From: Actinomycetes bacterium
GTDB lineage: Bacteria > Actinomycetota > Actinomycetes > Actinomycetales > Cellulomonadaceae
Reading direction: 5' to 3'
Assembly: GCA_023426865.1 (NCBI GenBank)
Contig: JAEZBT010000080.1
Coordinates: 1 to 5,152 of the forward strand
DNA length: 5,152 nt
Shown one piece after another: positions 1-4,848 of the stretch (positions within the stretch are counted from its first letter, which is position 1; each line of letters starts with the position of its first letter). The notes under the pieces were generated by a model. It was not told the DNA's origin and did no database searches. It saw only the letters and a program-made list of their open reading frames with translations. The translations under genes and the position numbers were made by a program.

Positions 1-169
1 GCCCGCGCCCGGGCTGGTGAGCGTCCACGCGGACGACCCGACGGCCGTCCTCCCGGCGCTCCTCGCAGCGCTCGCGCGCGCGGGCCTCACCGCCGACGAG
101 GTCCGCCTGCGGGCGCCGTCGCTCGAGGACGTCTTCCTCGGCCTGACCGGACGGAGCCTGCGGTCATGA
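1..169 (+). CDS. ABC transporter ATP-binding protein, C-terminal end (partial)
   Basis: This is the last 55 residues of a gene that begins before the window; the frame is read from base 2 and ends at TGA 167-169. The tail carries PSLEDVFLGLTGRSLR, the hallmark C-terminus of DrrA/CcmA-type ABC ATPases of ABC-2 exporters. The preceding stretch (LVSVHADDPTAVLPALLAALARAGLTADEVRLRAPS) resembles the small accessory domain that follows the nucleotide-binding domain in this family. Walker A, Walker B and the signature motif lie outside the window and cannot be checked. The stop overlaps the start of the next gene in ATGA, so the two are surely co-transcribed and probably translationally coupled. The protein would supply ATP hydrolysis at the cytoplasmic face for the permease encoded next. 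The family call is secure; the substrate is unknown. Confidence 0.88.
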   Translation, partial: PAPGLVSVHADDPTAVLPALLAALARAGLTADEVRLRAPSLEDVFLGLTGRSLRS

Positions 170-1320
170 GGACGTGGATCGTGCTGCGCAAGGCCGCCCG
201 CGAGCTGCGGCGCGAGCCGGTGATGGTCGCGCTGACCCTGGTCTTCGCGCCGGTGATGGTCGTCCTGTACCAGATGGTCTTCCCCGAGGCCGGGGCGGGG
301 TACCGGGTCGTCGTCGTGGACGAGGACGAGCCGGGAGGGGCGCCCGACGCCGCGGCCCAGGTCGTCGAGGCCCTGCGCGCCGGCACGGCCGCCGACGGCG
401 GTGCGCTGCTCGAGGTCCGCACGTCGCCCTCGCGCGCGGACGCGCAGGCAACGGTGGAGCGGCGGGACGCCGTCGCACTGGTCGTGCTGCCCGCGGGCTT
501 CTCCGACGCGGTCGCGGCCCGGGCCGACGACGCCGGCGCCCCGGCCGTCACCTACACCCTCTCCGGCGACCTCACGTCGTCGGGCTACCTCGTGGCCGCG
601 GTCCTCGTCGACGCCGGGGTGCAGCAGGTCGTCGCCGACGCGACCGGCCGCACACCCGCCGTCGTCCCCGTGGAGGAACCGCTGGGCGACTCCGCGGGGC
701 GCAGCGAGTTCGAGGTGTACGTGCCCGGGCTCATGGTGTTCGCGGTGATCATGCTGGTCTTCCTCGCGGCGATGGTCGTCGCGCGGGAGTTCGAGTCCGG
801 CGGCATGCGGCGGCTGCGCCTCACGCGGATGACCGGCGGGGAGTACCTCGTCGGCACGACGGCGGTGCTCACCGCGCTGGGCGGCGTCTCGGTGCTGCTC
901 ACGGTCGCCACGGCGATGGCGCTGGGGTTCTCCAGCGCCGGCCCGATGTGGGTGGCGGCGCTTGCGCTCGTCCTGGCGACGCTGTCGGTGGTCGGCGTCG
1001 GGATGGCCGTCGCGGCGGTGACCCGGACGGTGGTGAAGGCGTTCGTGGTGGCGAACTTCCCGCTGGCTGTCCTCATGTGCTTCTCGGGGGCGATGTTCCC
1101 GATGCCGCGCGTGACGTGGTTCGAGCTGGCCGGGCGCCCCGTCGGGCCGTTCGAGCTGCTCGCGCCGACGCACGCGGTCAGCGTGCTGAACCGGGTCGTG
1201 ACGCTGGGCGCGTCGGCCGGCGACGTGCTCGTCGACCTCGGCTTCCTTGCCGCGCTCACCGCCGCGTGCCTGGGGGTCGGCGTCGTCCTGCTGCGGCGCG
1301 CGGCGCGTCCCGCGGCGTGA
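166..1320 (+). CDS. ABC-2 type transporter permease
   Basis: This is a 384-residue membrane subunit of an ABC exporter, partner of the ATPase just upstream. The layout fits the longer ABC-2 class (YhhJ/YhgE-like, ABC2_membrane_3). Helix 1 is at about residues 20-38, followed by a large extracytoplasmic domain (about 40-184) and five more hydrophobic segments (about 186-206, 228-252, 262-285, 290-311 and 354-376). After helix 2 the cytoplasmic stretch REFESGGMRRLRLTRM (207-222) matches the conserved 'E+GT..L..' coupling region that contacts the ATPase. Translation starts at ATG 166, four bases overlapping the ATPase stop; a GGAG at 153-156 lies 9 nt upstream and can serve as ribosome binding site. 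The substrate cannot be told from the sequence; drugs, lipids or peptides are usual for the family. No frameshift or missing segment is evident. Confidence 0.9.
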   Translation: MRTWIVLRKAARELRREPVMVALTLVFAPVMVVLYQMVFPEAGAGYRVVVVDEDEPGGAPDAAAQVVEALRAGTAADGGALLEVRTSPSRADAQATVERRDAVALVVLPAGFSDAVAARADDAGAPAVTYTLSGDLTSSGYLVAAVLVDAGVQQVVADATGRTPAVVPVEEPLGDSAGRSEFEVYVPGLMVFAVIMLVFLAAMVVAREFESGGMRRLRLTRMTGGEYLVGTTAVLTALGGVSVLLTVATAMALGFSSAGPMWVAALALVLATLSVVGVGMAVAAVTRTVVKAFVVANFPLAVLMCFSGAMFPMPRVTWFELAGRPVGPFELLAPTHAVSVLNRVVTLGASAGDVLVDLGFLAALTAACLGVGVVLLRRAARPAA

Positions 1321-1369
1321 CCGACGTCCCGATCAGGCTCGGCGGCCGGGTGGGACGATCGCGGGCGTG

Positions 1370-1723
1370 ATGCGTGCGCGCCGCGCCCGGTGGGTCATCT
1401 TCTGGCTGTTCGCCGTTCCGACCGCCGCCCTCGTGCCCCTGGCCTATGGCGCGCTCCCGTCCGTCGGCATCCTCATGGGGGTGATCGTCCTCGGCGGCCT
1501 TGCCATCCAGGTCCGGTTCATCCGGCAGGAGGAGCGGCGCGAGGCCGCGCGCCAGCCGCAGCGCTCCGACGGCGAGCTGTGGGACCACTGGGCCGCCGTG
1601 CGCGGGGAGCCGGGCCGGATGCCCGAGGGCCACGGCCCCGGCGACCCGGAGGTCGAGCTGGTGCTCGACGAGCTCCCCGGCGACGACCTCCTGCCGGAGA
1701 GCGTGCCGGACAACCGCGCCTGA
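1370..1723 (+). CDS. Small two-helix membrane protein, unknown function
   Basis: This encodes 117 residues that I do not recognise as a named family. A short basic N-terminus (MRARRAR) is followed by two hydrophobic segments at about 9-29 and 32-50, separated by a tight Gly/Pro turn, suggesting a hairpin with both ends in the cytoplasm. The basic stretch RFIRQEERREAARQPQR (49-65) follows, then a soluble tail that becomes strongly acidic (EVELVLDELPGDDLLPES near the end). The start could be ATG 1370 or the adjacent in-frame GTG 1367. No Shine-Dalgarno is clear, but a weak -10-like GACGAT (1354-1359) sits 7 nt before GTG 1367, which would suit a leaderless message. The gene begins 49 nt after the permease, so read-through from the exporter operon is also possible. 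Codon bias matches its neighbours and supports a real gene. Its TGA touches the stop of the convergent acetyltransferase gene. Confidence 0.72.
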   Translation: MRARRARWVIFWLFAVPTAALVPLAYGALPSVGILMGVIVLGGLAIQVRFIRQEERREAARQPQRSDGELWDHWAAVRGEPGRMPEGHGPGDPEVELVLDELPGDDLLPESVPDNRA

Positions 1724-2203
1724 CTACGCCCCGAAGCGCTTGGTCAGGTGCACGAGCGCGTGCGTGCCCTCCGGCGTCTCGTACTGGCGCACGTAGCCGA
1801 CGCGCTCGTACAGCCGGATCGTCTCCTCGCTGCGGCTGCCCGTGAAGAGCCGGAGCTCCCCGACCTCGGGCGGCAGCACGCGCTCGCACGCGGCGAGGAG
1901 GTCGGTGCCGAGGCCCTGGCCCTGCCGGTCCGGTGCGACCACGAGCCGCCCCAGGTGCGCGACCGGCCCGTCCACCCGTAGCCGCACGGACGCGACCAGG
2001 CGACCGTCGTCACGCACGCCCAGCCCGATGACGTCGGGCCGGGCGAGCTCGGCCCGCAGCTCGTCGAGGGTCTGCGTGAGCGGGGGGAGCTCGGGGTCGC
2101 GGTAGCGGCGCGCCTCAGGGACGTAGGCGGCGCGCTGGAGCGTGAGCACCTCGCCCGCGTCCTCGACCCGCAGTTCCCTGGTGGAGAGCGTCACGGCTGC
2201 CAT
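1724..2203 (-). CDS. GNAT family N-acetyltransferase
   Basis: This is a 159-residue single-domain GNAT, the usual length for the fold. It would transfer an acetyl group from acetyl-CoA to an amine; the acceptor is unknown. The acetyl-CoA pyrophosphate loop is plain as LGRLVVAPDRQGQGLGTDLL, with R93-Q-G-Q-G-L-G99 following strand 4. Motif B is also visible: FTGSRSEETIRLYERVGYVRQYE, where Tyr132 is at the position of the general acid used by many members. The start is taken at ATG 2203. No Shine-Dalgarno is seen, and the upstream bases form an inverted repeat reaching the first base of the start codon; GTG 2194 is an in-frame alternative. It lies 46 nt downstream of the toroid gene on the same strand and may be the last gene of that operon. 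It could be a resistance, protein-modifying or small-molecule acetyltransferase. Confidence 0.88.
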   Translation of the reverse strand: MAAVTLSTRELRVEDAGEVLTLQRAAYVPEARRYRDPELPPLTQTLDELRAELARPDVIGLGVRDDGRLVASVRLRVDGPVAHLGRLVVAPDRQGQGLGTDLLAACERVLPPEVGELRLFTGSRSEETIRLYERVGYVRQYETPEGTHALVHLTKRFGA

Positions 2204-2228
2204 CGTGCCAGGCCGCGCCGCGGCACGA
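2203..2228. repeat. Inverted repeat at the start of the acetyltransferase gene
   Basis: The perfect 7-bp arms TCGTGCC (2203-2209) and GGCACGA (2222-2228) enclose 12 nt. Inside lies an alternative 6-bp dyad, GCCGCG (2212-2217) and CGCGGC (2219-2224), around a single base. It sits between the toroid gene stop (2250) and the acetyltransferase start (2203). On the leftward transcript the 3' arm ends on the A of the ATG, so a hairpin would mask the start site. There is no T-run, so it is not a classic intrinsic terminator. It may be a structured leader, an operator, or chance in GC-rich DNA. Confidence 0.4.
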
Positions 2229-2249
2229 CGGCGACGCGACGGCCGCCCG

Positions 2250-3251
2250 CTACGGCGCCTTGAGCATGCGCAGGGCCTCGAGCGTCAGCCAGCGGCTCGG
2301 CCTCCCCTTGACCTCCACCCGCACCCGGAACCGGTCGTTGAACGTCTGCTCGAGCGTGAGGCGGCCGTCCGCGTCCGCCCGGCCGACGACGTGGTCGATC
2401 GCCTCCGCCATCCGGTCGTCGCGCACGCCGAGCGAGGTGAGGACGCGCAGCACCTCGAGCACGTCGGTCTGGTACATCAGCGGGAAGCCGAGCCGCAGCC
2501 ACCCGGGCTTGGCGACCTGCGACGTGTCGTGGCAGCGCTTGTGCACGTGGTGCCGCAGCACGTACTCGGTGCCGTCGGCGATCGTGCGGTCGACGTCGGC
2601 CGTGCGCCGCCCGGGCGGGATCGCCGCGAGCCCCTTCAGCGCCTTGACGGCGCCCATGTGGCAGGTGTGCCGGCCCCAGCACGACTCGAAGCGGTCGTAC
2701 GGCCAGCCCCTCGGCCGCGGACCGTCGCCGGTGTCGAAGCGCTGGTAGGTGGTGATCCAGTCGATGCCCCGCTGCACACGCGGGTCGTCGAGCAAGCCGA
2801 ACGTCACCAGCGCCCGGACGAGGTTCCCCGTGAGGCACGGGATGACCTCCGTGTGCCGCCCGCCGCCCGTCGAGCGGGCCCGGTCGACGGCGAAGCCGCC
2901 CGACTCGCGGTCCTGGGCGTCTTCCAGGATCGCCTCGCAGCCGGCGCGGACGCGCGGGTCGGCGCCGTCCGCCCCGAGCGCCGCCAGGGTGATCAGCTGC
3001 CAGACGGTCCCGCGGTACTTGTCGCGGTAGAACGCGTCGCGGTCGCCCCAGTGCCCGTCCGGCCCCTGCTGCGCGAGGATCCGCCCGACGACGCCGTCGC
3101 TCGCCATCGCGGCGCGGGCGTCGGTCAGCTCGGGGTCGTCATCGGGAGCGTCGAGGAGATGCTTCAGCGTCGCGGCGCGCAGCGCCGGGTCGTCGGCCTC
3201 GAGGAGCCACGGGACCGGGTCGGCGCCCAGCGCCGTCCGCCAGCCGTCCAC
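2250..3251 (-). CDS. Alpha-alpha toroid protein with prenyltransferase/squalene-cyclase-like repeats
   Basis: This is a 333-residue, apparently soluble protein without signal peptide. It reads as repeated helical pairs of the terpenoid-cyclase/protein-prenyltransferase toroid fold. Repeat-like units include residues about 55-118 (LAQQGPDGHWGD ... GTVWQLITLAALG), 139-172 (CLTGNLVRALVTFGLLDD), 197-233 (CHMGAVKALKGLAAIP), 258-300 (MYQTDVLEVLRVLTSLGV) and the C-terminal WLTLEALRMLKA. The DxDD of squalene-hopene cyclase is absent, and I see no clear farnesyltransferase-type zinc triad, so neither activity should be assumed. A cluster of Cys and His (C139, C191, H195, C197, H198, C240, H241) is suggestive of metal or thiol chemistry. 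The start is GTG 3251, three codons after the VOC gene stop. A GGAGG (3266-3270) lies 14 nt upstream, an unusually long spacing. Proteins like this in actinobacteria usually carry only generic repeat-domain names; the real function is unknown. Confidence 0.85.
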   Translation of the reverse strand: MDGWRTALGADPVPWLLEADDPALRAATLKHLLDAPDDDPELTDARAAMASDGVVGRILAQQGPDGHWGDRDAFYRDKYRGTVWQLITLAALGADGADPRVRAGCEAILEDAQDRESGGFAVDRARSTGGGRHTEVIPCLTGNLVRALVTFGLLDDPRVQRGIDWITTYQRFDTGDGPRPRGWPYDRFESCWGRHTCHMGAVKALKGLAAIPPGRRTADVDRTIADGTEYVLRHHVHKRCHDTSQVAKPGWLRLGFPLMYQTDVLEVLRVLTSLGVRDDRMAEAIDHVVGRADADGRLTLEQTFNDRFRVRVEVKGRPSRWLTLEALRMLKAP

Positions 3252-3260
3252 GCGTCCACG

Positions 3261-4175
3261 CTAGGCCTCCGCGACCTGGAGGGTGACGCGGTTGCGCCAC
3301 GGGTCGTCGGTGGTCAGGCTGCGGCCGTCGTCGGCGACGGTGATGCCCCGCGCACGCAGGCGCGCCGCTGCGGCGTCGAGCTCGTCGCGGGTCGGCACGG
3401 CGATCGTCACCGCGCCCAGGCCGAGGGTCGACGCGCGGGGACCGGCGCCCCGGCTGTTCCACACGTTCACCGCGAGGTGGTGGTGGTAGCCGCCGGCACT
3501 GACGAACAGCGCGCCGGGCACCTGCATCGTCACCGCGAAGCCGAGCGCGTCCGAGTAGAACTCGCGCGCCATCGGGATGTCGCCGACCTGGAGGTGGACG
3601 TGCCCGACGGAGGCCCCGGCGTCGCGCAGGCCCGCGGCCGCGGACTCGGTGAGGTGCGTCTCGAGGTAGCGCTGCGGGTCGAGGGCCAGCGTGTCCATCT
3701 GCACCCGGCCGTCGACGACCTGCCACCGCTCGCGCGGCCGGTCGACGTACAGCTCGATGCCGTTGCCCTCCGGGTCGGTGAAGTAGAACGCCTCGCTGAC
3801 CAGGTGGTCCGCGCTCCCGACGAACCGCGACAGCGGGTGCCGCGCCGTGGAGAGCACGGCCGCCGCCAGGGAAGCCTCGTCCTCGAACAGGATCGCCGTG
3901 TGGAACAGGCCGGCCTGGTTGCGGGCCGGCGTCGGCAGGCCGGGGGTGTGCCGGAGTTCGAGGACCGGCGTGCGGCCGCGACCCAGGACCGCGAACCCGT
4001 CGCCCTCGGCGAGCGTGACCAGCCCGACGGCGTCCCGGTAGTAGGCGGAGAGCGCGGCCAGGTCGCCCGCGTGCAGGGTGACGGCGTCCATGCGGGTGTC
4101 GTCCGGCAGGAGGTCGGTCCCACGGCGGGTGCCCACCGCGGGACCGGCCGCCGTCGCGGTGCGCAGGTCGGTCAC
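3261..4175 (-). CDS. Two-domain VOC protein, catechol-2,3-dioxygenase (CatE) type
   Basis: This is a 304-residue vicinal-oxygen-chelate protein with two domains, the size of CatE/COG2514 proteins. Domain 1 covers about 29-150: VTLHAGDLAALSAYYRDAVGL, then GLFHTAILF (H92) and FTDPEGNGIELYVDRPRERW (E141). Domain 2 covers about 188-302: VGHVHLQVGDIPMAREFYSDALGF (H192, H194), then SAGGYHHHLAVNVWNS (H231-H233). The family uses an Fe(II) or other divalent metal held by two His and one Glu, classically for extradiol ring cleavage. H92 and E141 fit two of the three positions in domain 1, but the first-strand His position appears to be Ala31. The last strand of domain 2 (NRVTLQVAEA) lacks the usual Glu. 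Activity is therefore not assured. The start is GTG 4175, overlapping the upstream stop as GTGA; ATG 4091 is a less likely alternative, because relatives carry a similar leader. It is co-transcribed with the reductase before it and the toroid protein after it. Confidence 0.9.
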   Translation of the reverse strand: MTDLRTATAAGPAVGTRRGTDLLPDDTRMDAVTLHAGDLAALSAYYRDAVGLVTLAEGDGFAVLGRGRTPVLELRHTPGLPTPARNQAGLFHTAILFEDEASLAAAVLSTARHPLSRFVGSADHLVSEAFYFTDPEGNGIELYVDRPRERWQVVDGRVQMDTLALDPQRYLETHLTESAAAGLRDAGASVGHVHLQVGDIPMAREFYSDALGFAVTMQVPGALFVSAGGYHHHLAVNVWNSRGAGPRASTLGLGAVTIAVPTRDELDAAAARLRARGITVADDGRSLTTDDPWRNRVTLQVAEA

Positions 4176-4747
4176 GCGACCACCCCGAAGCCGCCCGTCC
4201 ACGCGACCTTCTCGCGCGCGGCGAGCGTGATCTGCAGGAACCCGAGGGCCTCCAGCTCGCGGGCCCGGCGCAGTGAGCCGGCGTCGACGGCGCGCAGGCC
4301 GCCCGCCTCGACGATGCCGGCCACGGCGGCCTTGGCGCCGTCGTCGTCGCCCGCGACCAGGACGGTGGTCGGGAGCGGGCCGACCGTGCCGGCCGCGAGG
4401 GTCCCGGCGAACGTCGTGTTGAACGCCTTGACCACGCGTGCGTCCGGGAGCTGCGCGGCGATCTCGGCGGCGGCGGAGGAGTCGGCGGGCACGGTGAGGG
4501 AGTCGAACGTCTCGAAGTCCAGCGGGTTGGTGATGTCGACGACGACCTTGCCCACGAGGTGCTCGCGGTGCGCGTCGAGCACGTCGGCGACGGCCGGGTA
4601 GGGCACGGCGAGCACGACGACGTCGCCGGCCAGGGGCTTGCCGGCGGCCTCGCGTCCGAGCAGCTCGGCGGTGTTGCCGCCGTCGGTGACGATCTTCGCG
4701 ATGGCGGTGCCCATGCCGCCCTTGCCGATGATGCTCACGGTGCTCAT
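4172..4747 (-). CDS. NAD(P)-binding oxidoreductase, COG2085 / F420-NADP reductase-like
   Basis: This is a compact 191-residue Rossmann protein. The N-terminus VSIIGKGGMGTAIAKIVTDGG holds the dinucleotide loop G8-K-G10-G-M-G13. R32 just after the second strand could bind the 2'-phosphate of NADP(H). Next come VVVLAVPYPAVADVL (43-57), DITNPLDF (71-78) and VVKAFNT (105-111), the characteristic signatures of COG2085 dinucleotide-binding enzymes. The C-terminal part (RRARELEALGFLQITLA) is the short helical domain. The segment between strands 2 and 3 is reduced to about ten residues, shorter than in F420-dependent NADP reductases. Whether F420 or a different acceptor is used cannot be told. The start ATG 4747 is preceded at 5 nt by GGAGG (4753-4757). 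It is the first gene of the leftward cluster, directly under the divergent MarR-type control region, and its stop overlaps the VOC start. Confidence 0.9.
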   Translation of the reverse strand: MSTVSIIGKGGMGTAIAKIVTDGGNTAELLGREAAGKPLAGDVVVLAVPYPAVADVLDAHREHLVGKVVVDITNPLDFETFDSLTVPADSSAAAEIAAQLPDARVVKAFNTTFAGTLAAGTVGPLPTTVLVAGDDDGAKAAVAGIVEAGGLRAVDAGSLRRARELEALGFLQITLAAREKVAWTGGFGVVA

Positions 4748-4752
4748 GCGTG

Positions 4753-4757
4753 CCTCC
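4753..4757 (-). promoter_or_regulatory. Ribosome binding site of the oxidoreductase gene
   Basis: GGAGG on the minus strand lies 5 nt before ATG 4747. It fixes this start over any upstream alternative and is the best Shine-Dalgarno in the window. Confidence 0.8.
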
Positions 4758-4777
4758 GGGGTGCTGTCCGACCGTTG

Positions 4778-4797
4778 TAAGTTGAAGCGACAACTAA
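4778..4797. promoter_or_regulatory. Putative MarR operator 1
   Basis: Left arm TAAGTTG (4778-4784), 6-nt centre, right arm CAACTAA (4791-4797); six of seven arm positions pair. It lies over the expected transcription start of the leftward promoter, whose -10 is at 4799-4804, so a bound regulator would block initiation. It has the same arm sequence and spacing as operator 2, which is the main reason to believe it. Assignment to the adjacent MarR protein is inference from position. Confidence 0.65.
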
Positions 4798-4798
4798 G

Positions 4799-4827
4799 AC
4801 CGTAGGCATGGTTAGTTGTCGTGTCAA
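4799..4827 (-). promoter_or_regulatory. Promoter of the leftward oxidoreductase-VOC operon
   Basis: Read on the minus strand, a perfect -35 TTGACA (4827-4822) is followed after exactly 17 nt by the -10 TACGGT (4804-4799), the TANNNT form used by actinobacterial housekeeping sigma factors. The expected start point is near 4792, giving a leader of about 45 nt that contains GGAGG before ATG 4747. The -35 is embedded in operator 2, and the start point in operator 1. Confidence 0.75.
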
Positions 4828-4831
4828 CCAA
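4812..4831. promoter_or_regulatory. Putative MarR operator 2
   Basis: Left arm TTAGTTG (4812-4818), 6-nt centre, right arm CAACCAA (4825-4831); six of seven arm positions pair. It covers the -35 of the leftward promoter and the region where the -35 of the rightward regulator promoter must lie, so a single occupied site could shut both. Its centre is 34 bp from that of operator 1, a little over three helical turns. Confidence 0.68.
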
Positions 4832-4836
4832 TCCGG

Positions 4837-4842
4837 TAGGGT
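4837..4842 (+). promoter_or_regulatory. -10 element of the MarR gene, leaderless type
   Basis: TAGGGT matches TANNNT and ends 6 nt before the ATG at 4849, so transcription should begin at or next to the start codon. This is the usual geometry of leaderless actinobacterial genes. The -35 is weak: TAGTTG (4813-4818, 18-nt spacer) or TTGTCG (4816-4821, 15-nt spacer), both inside operator 2. Confidence 0.6.
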
Positions 4843-4848
4843 GTGGGC

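Noticed and set aside
174..1370. A 398-codon rightward frame overlapping the ABC permease
   Set aside because: Its product is a low-complexity Arg/Gly/Ala string. The permease frame has clear membrane segments and couples to the ATPase stop.
2203..2249. Intrinsic terminator between the toroid and acetyltransferase genes
   Set aside because: The inverted repeat is GC-rich, but no T-run follows it in either direction.
2250..3251. Squalene-hopene cyclase or protein prenyltransferase activity for the toroid protein
   Set aside because: The protein is about half the length of a cyclase, has no DxDD, and shows no clear zinc triad. Only the fold can be claimed.
2142..4601. A very long rightward open frame (about 819 codons) opposite the leftward genes
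   Set aside because: It lies antisense to three well-supported genes, its translation is Arg/Val/Ala-rich without domain character, and such mirror frames are expected in DNA with strong third-position GC bias.
3261..4793. Single 510-codon frame joining the oxidoreductase region to the VOC protein
   Set aside because: The part upstream of 4175 is an out-of-frame, Arg-rich shadow of the oxidoreductase gene. The real VOC start is the GTG that overlaps the oxidoreductase stop.
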